This document shows positions 1-5,079 of a stretch of DNA of 6,424 nucleotides, piece after piece; position 1 is the first letter of the stretch, and every line of letters begins with the position of its first letter. The notes below the pieces were generated by a model that saw only the letters and a list, made by a program, of their open reading frames with translations, searched no databases and was not told the origin of the DNA. This DNA comes from an uncultured Nitrososphaera sp. (lineage in GTDB: Archaea; Thermoproteota; Nitrososphaeria; Nitrososphaerales; Nitrososphaeraceae), in NCBI RefSeq assembly GCF_946478925.1, contig NZ_CAMLDP010000089.1, positions 1 through 6,424 on the forward strand, in the 5' to 3' direction. A program made the translations under genes and the position numbers.

Positions 1-11
1 AGCGCAAAAGG

Positions 12-19
12 GATAATAG
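12..19 (+). promoter_or_regulatory. Possible TATA box of rnhB
   Basis: GATAATAG preceded by the purine-rich AAAAGG, centred about 31 bp before ATG 47 and 37 bp before ATG 53. The spacing fits a leaderless or very short-leader archaeal transcript. The match is weak and only 46 bp of upstream sequence is visible, so rnhB may instead be read through from an upstream gene. Confidence 0.35.
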
Positions 20-46
20 CTACCTCCCAAATCACATAGACAGCTT

Positions 47-700
47 ATGCTGATGATTGGCGGCGTGGACGAGGCGGGGCGCGGCTCGATAATAGGGCCG
101 CTCGTCGTCGCCGGCGTCTCTGTCCGCGAATCCAAAGTTGCGAAATTAAAGGAGATGGGCGTCAAGGACTCGAAGCAGCTGACGCGGCAGGCCCGCGAAA
201 GGCTCCACGACGAAATAGTGAGCATAGCCGACCACTACCATGTGCACACGATAAAGTCGACGGAGGTTGACAGCCACGTGCTTCAGCGCGGCCTGAACAG
301 GCTGGAGGCAAGGGCGATGGCGCACGTCATCGGCAAGATGAAGGTCGACGAGGTGTACGTCGACTGCTGCGACACAAACCCCGAGCGCTACAGGGAGCAC
401 ATCGCCGGCCACCTGAAGAGCGCGCCGCCGGCAAAGATACACTCGATGCACCACGCGGACAGGATAAACGTCGTGGTGTCCGCCGCGTCGGTATTGGCCA
501 AGGTAACACGCGATTCTGAAATACAGAAGATTAGGAAGCGCTACCGCGACATCGGCTCCGGCTACCCTTCCGACGAAAAGACGATGCTTTTCATCCGCAA
601 CTGGGTGGAGGCGAAAAAGGTGCCGCCGGCGTTTGCAAGGAAATCGTGGAAGCCCTTGCGAATCATGCTCGAAGGGATGGAGCAGAGGACGCTTTTCTAG
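47..700 (+). CDS. rnhB: Ribonuclease HII
   Basis: Endonuclease that cuts the RNA strand of RNA-DNA hybrids and single ribonucleotides embedded in DNA; cytoplasmic, acts in replication and repair. The 217-aa length is normal for an archaeal RNase HII. Seen directly: the N-terminal GGVDEAGRG block (residues 5-13) with acidic pair D8/E9 and the GRG motif that reads the RNA-DNA junction; YVDCCD with D106; HHADRINVVVSAASVLAKV (135-153) with D138; and SGYPSD (171-176) with the family's conserved Tyr. The four carboxylates D8, E9, D106 and D138 match the metal-binding set known from archaeal RNase HII. ATG 47 is used because an AT-rich element at 12-19 lies about 31 bp upstream; ATG 53 (MIGGVDEAG) is an equally family-like start. 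The gene converges on the fibrillarin gene and its last 38 bp overlap that gene's 3' end. Confidence 0.96.
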   Translation: MLMIGGVDEAGRGSIIGPLVVAGVSVRESKVAKLKEMGVKDSKQLTRQARERLHDEIVSIADHYHVHTIKSTEVDSHVLQRGLNRLEARAMAHVIGKMKVDEVYVDCCDTNPERYREHIAGHLKSAPPAKIHSMHHADRINVVVSAASVLAKVTRDSEIQKIRKRYRDIGSGYPSDEKTMLFIRNWVEAKKVPPAFARKSWKPLRIMLEGMEQRTLF

Positions 701-1367
701 GACTTGAAAAGCAGTAGATCATGCCGTGGTCCTTGTCAAAAGGCTCTAGCTTTAGGATCTGATCTATCTTGAATCCCGCCTTTTCCAGTTTTTTTGCCTC
801 CTGCGCTATCACCGCATTCGGGTCGCGTGTGACGTCGATGCTCTGCGTCTTTACCAGAAGGAGCATGATTCCTCCCGGCTTCAGGTACGCGTTGCAGTTT
901 GCTATCGCAATGTCGGTCTGGTCCGGCTGGGCGATGTCGCAGTAGACCACGTCGACCTTGCCGAACACGGAAAAATACGAGTTTGGCTTCCTTGCATCTT
1001 CAAGGACCGGCACGACGTTCTTGCGCTTTGACGCCACGTTCTCTATCAGCTCCCTTGCGACGCGCGTCGCCGGCTCTACTGCAAACACTATCCCCGAGTT
1101 GCCGACGATGTCAGAGACATGGCTCACTGTCGTTCCAGTTGAAGCGCCGAGGTACAGAACCTTGGTGCCGTTTTTTATCGGCAGGTTCTTTAGCCCTTTT
1201 TTCAGCGCGCCGGCAAGCTTGCTCCGGAAAGGGTCCCACAGCCGGTATTCCTCGCCCCCCTGCTTCACCAGCTTTTCGCCGTAGACGCTGTCGCCGGGGA
1301 CGAGGTTAACCGTGGCCGCGTGCTTTTCGCCGCCGGAAAAAATCCACTTAATATCGTCGTTTTCCAA
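663..1367 (-). CDS. flpA: Fibrillarin-like rRNA/tRNA 2'-O-methyltransferase
   Basis: Catalytic subunit of the archaeal C/D-box sRNP: transfers methyl from S-adenosylmethionine to ribose 2'-OH of rRNA and tRNA at sites chosen by guide RNAs; docks on Nop5. From TTG 1367 it is 234 aa, normal for the archaeal family. Visible: YRLWDPFRSKLAGAL (41-55), SAM motif I VLYLGASTGTT (70-80), acidic E98 after strand 2, D124 in LEDAR, DVVYCDIAQPDQTDI (139-153) with D144, and LKPGG...LLVKTQSIDVT with K173, then H214 in DKDHGMIY; D144, K173 and H214 match family catalytic positions. TTG is chosen because there is no ATG or GTG near the expected N-terminus; GGAAAGGA lies 11-18 nt upstream as a possible ribosome site. 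It overlaps the end of nop5 by 20 bp, so translation is probably coupled. The last 14 residues (SSPRKASSAPSLRA) extend past the usual family end and mostly overlap rnhB. Confidence 0.95.
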   Translation of the reverse strand: MENDDIKWIFSGGEKHAATVNLVPGDSVYGEKLVKQGGEEYRLWDPFRSKLAGALKKGLKNLPIKNGTKVLYLGASTGTTVSHVSDIVGNSGIVFAVEPATRVARELIENVASKRKNVVPVLEDARKPNSYFSVFGKVDVVYCDIAQPDQTDIAIANCNAYLKPGGIMLLLVKTQSIDVTRDPNAVIAQEAKKLEKAGFKIDQILKLEPFDKDHGMIYCFSSPRKASSAPSLRA

Positions 1368-2880
1368 AGCGTTTTCTGTCCTTTCCCGACTTGCCCTGCG
1401 AGCCGCTATAGCCGCTGCTAGAGCCGCCAATGTCGCCGCTGCCACCCTCACGTCTGTCCCGGCCATAGACTCCACCACCGGCGCTGCTGGAGCCGCCACT
1501 TGCACTAGCACTGCTGTCACGCCTATCGCGGTCGCTGCCGCCACCGAATCTCCCTCCGCCGCCGCGCCTGTCGCGGCCATATCCTCCTCCACCGCCACCA
1601 TAGCGCCTTCCTCCACCGCCGCCGAACCTTCCGCCTCCTCCGCGCCTGTCGCGGCCGCCGCTACCACCACCGCCCCGGCCCTCGCGGCGCTCGTGCTCCC
1701 TGTATTTCTTGTCGCGCTCTTTCTCAGGCACCGGCTCCTTGTACTTTTCGCGGATCTCTTCAAGGCGCGTGTTCAGTTTTTCCGTTATCTGGGTGTCCTT
1801 GCCGGCGTGCCGGTAATAGTCAATCCTTGCGGCTATTGCGACCTTGGACGCTATTGCGCGGGCTATTTTGCCCCGCTGCCACTTTGGAGCAGAGTGTATG
1901 AGCGGATGCTGGAATAATATGCCGTGCTTGGGCGGCCTTGCGCCCGTCTTTAGCGCCCTGAAAAGCGCCTTTTCTGCTCCGAGCACCTGAATCGTGCTTG
2001 CGGGAAGCACTGCAAGCCTTGCGAGGCTTCCGGCCTTGGCGATGAGCCTTGCGCCCACCGCGGCCGTCAGCAGTTCCTTGACGTTCGGGGCGACCACTTC
2101 CATCGCCGCCTCGATGTGGTCAGAGAGTATGCGCCTCAGGTCCGACTGCAATATGACCTGGTCTGCCAGCTTTTTCACTATTGCGAGGTTCTCCGGCGTC
2201 ATGTCGCCACCCCTGCTGCGCCTTGCGCCGTCAATGATTATCTCTACCTTTTTGTCCTGCATCCCGGCGCTCTCTAGGATTTCTTTTGTAATTTTGTCAC
2301 GCGAGCCGGCCCTGCTGATAATCTCTGCGTGCGCGACCTGGCTCTGCACCAGGTTGTCGAGTTCTGGATAGTGCAGCCCGTACCACTCGCGCATCCTCGT
2401 GCCGATTGTATTGATTATCTTGTCCAGCTCATCCAGCGCGTTTATCGACTGGACTATGTGCAGGTCGAGCTTCTCCGACGCCTCCTTTACGCGGGAAGAC
2501 GAAAGCTCTATCGCAAAGTCGCGCAGCGCCTGCATGGCGTCCTGCGGGCTTGCCGCAAAGCCGGCTTTTACGATATAGTCGGGCTTGCTCCCCTGTATCT
2601 CTTGCTGCTGGGCTTCCTGCATCATCTGGGTGTTGGGAAGGCCGGCCTGGCGCAGCACTATGGCCACGCTTGCGTCGTTTACGGATATCGTATCAAATGA
2701 GCGCAATTTGTCCACAAAGGACTTGATCTCGTCGGGCGTGCCCCCGCTCTTTAGCAGTCGGTACGAGCGCAGCGCGCTGTCGAATTTCCTTGACGCCACG
2801 GCGTTGCCGGCGCCGTCAAAGGCGGCTATGCCAAGCTCCAGCAGGACCACGGAGCAGGAGTTACTGTTACTTGAAGACAT
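1348..2880 (-). CDS. nop5: Nop5 (Nop56/58) C/D-box sRNP scaffold protein with GAR-like tail
   Basis: Scaffold of the C/D-box RNP that bridges the L7Ae-bound guide RNA and fibrillarin. At 510 aa it is long for an archaeal Nop5 (usually about 370-430). Order: N-terminal fibrillarin-binding domain (about 1-120), helical coiled-coil region (about 125-250), then the Nop RNA-binding domain with GARLIAKAGSL (276-286), PASTIQVLGAEKALF (293-307), ARPPKHG (314-320) and RGKIARAIASK (336-346). Up to about residue 358 it is a textbook family member. A charged linker (about 366-400) leads to a Gly/Arg/Ser-rich tail (about 400-510) with RRGGGGRFGGG units and a basic end, DRKRFGKRRY. The tail is the unusual part: archaeal Nop5 proteins usually end in Lys-rich sequence. 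ATG 2880 is supported by a TATA-like element 24-32 bp upstream. First gene of an operon with fibrillarin. Confidence 0.96.
   Translation of the reverse strand: MSSSNSNSCSVVLLELGIAAFDGAGNAVASRKFDSALRSYRLLKSGGTPDEIKSFVDKLRSFDTISVNDASVAIVLRQAGLPNTQMMQEAQQQEIQGSKPDYIVKAGFAASPQDAMQALRDFAIELSSSRVKEASEKLDLHIVQSINALDELDKIINTIGTRMREWYGLHYPELDNLVQSQVAHAEIISRAGSRDKITKEILESAGMQDKKVEIIIDGARRSRGGDMTPENLAIVKKLADQVILQSDLRRILSDHIEAAMEVVAPNVKELLTAAVGARLIAKAGSLARLAVLPASTIQVLGAEKALFRALKTGARPPKHGILFQHPLIHSAPKWQRGKIARAIASKVAIAARIDYYRHAGKDTQITEKLNTRLEEIREKYKEPVPEKERDKKYREHERREGRGGGGSGGRDRRGGGGRFGGGGGRRYGGGGGGYGRDRRGGGGRFGGGSDRDRRDSSASASGGSSSAGGGVYGRDRREGGSGDIGGSSSGYSGSQGKSGKDRKRFGKRRY
1537..1656 (-). repeat. Imperfect direct repeat in the Gly/Arg tail of Nop5
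   Basis: Two copies of a 42-bp unit, at 1615-1656 and 1537-1578, both encode GRDRRGGGGRFGGG (Nop5 residues 409-422 and 435-448). They are identical over the 16 bp CGCGCCTGTCGCGGCC (plus strand) and differ mainly at silent positions elsewhere. This fits a duplication in the tail followed by selection on the protein sequence. A weaker third echo (YGRDRREGG) occurs at residues 471-479. Confidence 0.7.
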
Positions 2881-2903
2881 TTGAAAAGTGCTACAATAAT
2901 GCC

Positions 2904-2912
2904 ATTAAAAAA
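2904..2912 (-). promoter_or_regulatory. TATA box of the nop5-fibrillarin operon
   Basis: On the minus strand the sequence reads TTTTTTAAT, 24-32 bp before ATG 2880, in an AT-rich stretch between two GC-rich genes. This is the spacing expected if transcription starts at or next to the start codon. No Shine-Dalgarno sequence precedes ATG 2880, which also fits a leaderless mRNA. Position and composition are seen directly; promoter function is inferred. Confidence 0.6.
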
Positions 2913-2979
2913 GTTAGGGTCAAGGGACCTGCCTCGCTTTTGTAAAGGCCAAAAGCAAACAAGGATTTTCTTGCTAGAA

Positions 2980-2985
2980 TTTATA
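2980..2985 (+). promoter_or_regulatory. TATA box of the small unknown gene at 3008
   Basis: TTTATA lies 23-28 bp before GTG 3008, again fitting a leaderless transcript. Between the box and the start are two short repeats, CCCACCC (2986-2992) and CCCACC (2995-3000), which could be part of a binding site but are too short to call. Together with the nop5 box on the other strand it forms a divergent promoter region of 127 bp (2881-3007). Confidence 0.6.
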
Positions 2986-3007
2986 CCCACCCGACCCACC
3001 AACAGGC

Positions 3008-3301
3008 GTGGGACTTGCGCTTGCTGACAGAAAACAGCTTGAAACGTTGCTAAAGGCGGCCGCCAAAGACCCCAAGGTGGCGACAGCCCTTGCGGGCAGG
3101 ATGGTCCCGGGGCAGGGCGACGCAAAAGAGTTTGCGTATGGCCTCCTGTCGGGCATGGTCATCGGCAGCTTTATAGCCTCTTTTGAAGCCAGAAACGGCA
3201 GGCAGCCGGACAGGGACGAGACTTCTGACCTGCTGTCAATCGTGATGTCTGGGATGCCAGCGCTAAGAAAGGCCATAATGAAGCAGCTTGACATGCGCTA
3301 A
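3008..3301 (+). CDS. Small conserved-looking protein of unknown function
   Basis: 97 aa, GTG start, no recognised family. The protein has an acidic/basic helical N-terminus (LADRKQLETLLKAAAKDP), a Gly-rich turn MVPGQGD (32-38), a hydrophobic stretch with spaced glycines at about 43-59 (YGLLSGMVIGSFIASF), a hydrophilic RNGRQPDRDE segment (62-71) and a C-terminal helix. The hydrophobic stretch is short for a membrane span and may be a buried amphipathic helix. No signal peptide and no Cys or His metal motif. It is believable as a gene because its codons are as GC-rich at third positions as those of its neighbours, it fills the space between promoters, and a TATA box sits at -28 to -23. It is divergent from nop5 and 59 bp ahead of the signal peptidase start preferred here; the latter appears to have its own promoter. 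Confidence 0.8.
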   Translation: MGLALADRKQLETLLKAAAKDPKVATALAGRMVPGQGDAKEFAYGLLSGMVIGSFIASFEARNGRQPDRDETSDLLSIVMSGMPALRKAIMKQLDMR

Positions 3302-3329
3302 GCAAGTAAGTGAACATTGTTCGAAAACG

Positions 3330-3337
3330 TTTATCTA
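3330..3337 (+). promoter_or_regulatory. BRE/TATA element of the signal peptidase gene
   Basis: TTTATCTA preceded by the purine-rich CGAAAACG (3322-3329), a good archaeal BRE-TATA combination, centred about 27 bp before GTG 3361. It lies inside the longest possible signal peptidase reading frame (from GTG 3310), so it argues that the 3310-3360 stretch is promoter and not coding. Confidence 0.55.
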
Positions 3338-3360
3338 ATGTTTACGTCACAAAGCCTCCG

Positions 3361-3939
3361 GTGGAGCAAAAGTCCAAGGTGCCAGTCGCCGTGCGCGACA
3401 TCATCATCGTCGTTGCCGGCGTGGCCATAGTGTGGCTTGGACTGAGGCTTGCGTTTGACACCAACAACCCGTTCTACGTGGTTTCCAGCCAGAGCATGGT
3501 TCCTGTCCTGCAGGTAAATGACGTCCTTGTGGTGAGGAACGGAGGCTCATGGGACACCCTCCATGTGGGCGACATCATTGTGTTCAACAGGCCCGACGGC
3601 GAGGACCGCGTCATTGTCCATCGCGTGGCCGAGATAGGCGAGAACTCCGCCGGCGACCGCGTCATCAGGACAAAAGGCGACGCAAACCCGGCCTCCATAC
3701 CCGGCACCGACTATCCCATACACAAGGACAACTATATCGGCAAGGTCGTGTACGTCCTGCCGGGCGCCGGCGTGATAACAAAGATCATCAGCCCGCCCGT
3801 CAACTATATCATAATCGCGATAATTCTCGTGATACTATTTTTCAGCAAGTGGGGCGGCAGAAAGGGAAAAAGCGACTCTTCGCAGCCGTCGCCATCGTCG
3901 TCCTCATCCGGCACGCCGACGGGCCAGCCGCCGGCATGA
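3361..3939 (+). CDS. Signal peptidase I, archaeal/ER (Sec11-like) type
   Basis: Membrane serine protease that removes signal peptides from proteins exported by Sec. From GTG 3361 it has 192 aa. Order: short basic N-terminus, membrane span at about 13-32 ([19 protein letters not shown]), catalytic Ser45 in SSQSMVP, His87 in DRVIVHRV (the archaeal/ER His in place of the bacterial general-base Lys), Asp107 in TKGDANP and Asp117 in GTDYPI, a second membrane span at about 147-163, and a Ser/Pro-rich tail (about 165-192). Extension of the frame to GTG 3310 would add 17 residues, but those codons (CGA, TTA, TCT, AAT, GTT) are unlike the GC-rich codons of the rest and contain a TATA box, so 3361 is preferred. 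The stop overlaps the next gene's ATG. A substrate candidate lies nearby: the TPM protein has a cleavable-looking signal peptide. Confidence 0.93.
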   Translation: MEQKSKVPVAVRDIIIVVAGVAIVWLGLRLAFDTNNPFYVVSSQSMVPVLQVNDVLVVRNGGSWDTLHVGDIIVFNRPDGEDRVIVHRVAEIGENSAGDRVIRTKGDANPASIPGTDYPIHKDNYIGKVVYVLPGAGVITKIISPPVNYIIIAIILVILFFSKWGGRKGKSDSSQPSPSSSSSGTPTGQPPA

Positions 3940-4352
3940 AATCCATGACGGAATACCTGACTTTTAACACGCCGGAAAGGCACGCTTTTGTAAACATTAC
4001 GCCGCAGGTGAGAAAAATAGTCGACGAGAGCGGCGTGAAGGAGGGATTGGTCCTGGTGAACGCGATGCACATCTCGGCAAGCGTCTTTATCAACGACGAC
4101 GAAAGCGGCCTGCACCAGGATTTTGAAAGGTGGCTTGAAGGACTTGCGCCGTACTCGCCGGAGAGCTACCTCCACAACCGCACCGGCGAGGACAACGCCG
4201 ATGCCCACCTAAAGAGGCAGGTTATGGGCAGAGAAGTCGTAGTTGCAGTCACAAAGGGCAAGCTTGATTTCGGCCCATGGGAGCAAATTTTCTACGGCGA
4301 GTTTGACGGCCAGAGGCCAAAGCGCGTCCTGGTGAAGGTCATCGGCGAATAG
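3936..4352 (+). CDS. yjbQ: YjbQ/UPF0047 family protein (secondary thiamine-phosphate synthase-like)
   Basis: 138 aa, the usual length of this single-domain family. Diagnostic sequence: [17 protein letters not shown] (43-59; the family more often has HTSAS), [14 protein letters not shown] (80-93), [10 protein letters not shown] (96-105), and the C-terminal [21 protein letters not shown] (110-130). H45, H80 and H91 with the nearby acids are likely metal/ligand positions. The E. coli member has weak thiamine-phosphate synthase activity, but the physiological role is uncertain across the family, so the enzyme name should be treated as provisional. ATG 3936 shares its bases with the signal peptidase stop (ATGA) and there is no clear Shine-Dalgarno sequence, pointing to translational coupling. 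ATG 3945 (MTEYLTF) is a possible alternative start. No functional link with the signal peptidase is obvious. Confidence 0.92.
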   Translation: MKSMTEYLTFNTPERHAFVNITPQVRKIVDESGVKEGLVLVNAMHISASVFINDDESGLHQDFERWLEGLAPYSPESYLHNRTGEDNADAHLKRQVMGREVVVAVTKGKLDFGPWEQIFYGEFDGQRPKRVLVKVIGE

Positions 4353-4366
4353 AGAGAGAGAGAGAG
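4351..4366. repeat. (AG)8 simple repeat at the yjbQ stop codon
   Basis: Eight AG units begin inside the TAG stop of yjbQ and run into the intergenic region, followed by GAGTAGAG. Dinucleotide tracts of this kind can vary in length by slippage. Because the stop is at the first unit, length change would not alter the protein. Confidence 0.85.
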
Positions 4367-4451
4367 GAGTAGAGTATTTAGCTCCGCTTAAATCGGCCGA
4401 CTGAAATTTACTTCAAATTTTCAACAAATCGTTCGAAATATGGCAAGCAGG
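4353..4451. other. Intergenic region between yjbQ and the TBP promoter
   Basis: A purine-rich start (the AG tract) is followed by an AT-rich stretch (4377-4441) with TATA-like TTAAAT (4388-4393) and AAATTTAC (4405-4412). The second lies 28-35 bp before ATG 4440 and could serve a longer TBP transcript. No T-run terminator for yjbQ and no RNA gene is visible. Confidence 0.4.
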
Positions 4452-4459
4452 TATATATA
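4452..4459 (+). promoter_or_regulatory. TATA box of the TBP gene
   Basis: TATATATA, within the symmetrical GTATATATAC (4451-4460), lies at -30 to -23 relative to GTG 4482, which is the expected position for a leaderless archaeal mRNA. It falls inside the longer reading frame that would begin at ATG 4440, and is the main reason to prefer the 4482 start. Confidence 0.7.
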
Positions 4460-4462
4460 CTG

Positions 4463-4478
4463 CCCCTTTATAAAGGGG
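4463..4478. promoter_or_regulatory. Perfect 16-bp palindrome with TATA core before the TBP start
   Basis: CCCCTTTATAAAGGGG is a perfect inverted repeat sitting between the TATA box and GTG 4482, at -19 to -4. Its core TTTATAAA (4467-4474) is itself a good TATA-box sequence. A protein bound here, including TBP itself, would cover the transcription start, so it looks like an operator, possibly for autorepression. The sequence is certain; the function is inferred. Confidence 0.6.
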
Positions 4479-4481
4479 AGT

Positions 4482-5045
4482 GTGCCCCAGACCAAGCCCA
4501 TAGTCAGCATTGAAAACGTGGTAGCTTCTGCGACCGTTAACCAGACGGTCAACCTAAACCTCATCACCCAGATATTCCCCGACGTCGAGTACCACCCGGA
4601 CCAGTTCCCGGGTCTCGTGTTCAGGCTGAGGTCGCCCAAGACTGCTACCCTGATTTTCAGTTCCGGCAAGATGGTTTGCACCGGCGCAAAATCGGAAAAG
4701 ATGGCAATCCAGGCGGTCAAAAACGTGGTCCAAAAGCTGAAAAAGGGAGGAATCCCGCTTGAAAACGAGCCGCAGATAGAGATACAGAACATCGTGGCGT
4801 CTGCAAGCCTCGGGGGCAAGATACATCTTGAATTGGCTGCACGTGTACTGCCAAGGAGCATGTACGAGCCGGAGCAGTTCCCCGGCCTCATCCACAGGAT
4901 GCTGGACCCAAAGACGGTCATACTGCTCTTTGCCTCCGGAAAACTGGTGTGCACCGGCGCCAAGAAGGAGAGCGAGGTGTACAGGGCGGTCGGCAACCTA
5001 CACACGCTGCTCGAAGAAAAGAACCTGATGATCTACGAAGGTTGA
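4482..5045 (+). CDS. tbp: TATA-box-binding protein (TBP)
   Basis: General transcription factor that binds and bends the TATA box and recruits TFB and RNA polymerase. From GTG 4482 it has 187 aa, matching archaeal TBPs (about 180-200). Two direct repeats form the saddle: repeat 1 (about 7-90) with QFPGLVFRL and IFSSGKMVCTGAKS, repeat 2 (about 99-180) with QFPGLIHRM and LFASGKLVCTGAKK. All four phenylalanines that insert into the DNA minor groove in known TBPs are present (F42, F59, F133, F150). The C-terminal EEKNLMIYEG lacks the long acidic tail seen in some archaeal TBPs. An ATG at 4440 is in frame and would add 14 residues (MASRYIYCPFIKGS), but this DNA is TATA box plus palindrome and reads as promoter. 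From MPQTKPIVSIENVVASA on, the N-terminus matches the family. Confidence 0.96.
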   Translation: MPQTKPIVSIENVVASATVNQTVNLNLITQIFPDVEYHPDQFPGLVFRLRSPKTATLIFSSGKMVCTGAKSEKMAIQAVKNVVQKLKKGGIPLENEPQIEIQNIVASASLGGKIHLELAARVLPRSMYEPEQFPGLIHRMLDPKTVILLFASGKLVCTGAKKESEVYRAVGNLHTLLEEKNLMIYEG

Positions 5046-5056
5046 AAGGGTAAAGG

Positions 5057-5063
5057 GTTATTA
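5057..5063 (+). promoter_or_regulatory. Possible TATA box of the TPM-domain gene
   Basis: GTTATTA preceded by the purine-rich TAAAGG lies 26-32 bp before GTG 5089 but only 17-23 bp before GTG 5080. If the mRNA is leaderless, this spacing favours the 5089 start. The match to a TATA consensus is moderate. Confidence 0.35.
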
Positions 5064-5079
5064 GCACTTGTACTAGAAT

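Noticed and set aside
781..795. T-rich tract on the plus strand (TTTT...TTTTTTT) as a terminator for rnhB
   Set aside because: The tract is simply the reverse of Lys codons in fibrillarin, 80 bp past the rnhB stop; it may act as an archaeal terminator, but sequence alone does not support a call.
1368..1763. Upstream extension of the fibrillarin frame, giving a 366-residue protein with an Ala/Val-rich N-terminus
   Set aside because: It is the shifted frame of the GC-rich Nop5 tail; archaeal fibrillarin begins near residue 133 of this frame, and nop5 is clearly coding here.
1312..1917. Plus-strand Ala/Ser/Thr-rich open frame of 201 residues opposite nop5
   Set aside because: Low-complexity antisense of the Gly/Arg codons; no start signal and no family resemblance.
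3549..3935. Frame upstream of and continuous with yjbQ, giving a 267-residue fusion
   Set aside because: The upstream part is an out-of-frame reading of the signal peptidase gene, rich in Arg/His, and the YjbQ family begins at ATG 3936.
4387..4412. TATA-like elements TTAAAT and AAATTTAC as the main TBP promoter
   Set aside because: Usable only if translation starts at ATG 4440; the TATATATA box at 4452-4459 has better sequence and spacing to GTG 4482.
4421..5005. Minus-strand 194-residue frame opposite tbp
   Set aside because: Shadow of a certain gene; no recognisable protein features or promoter.
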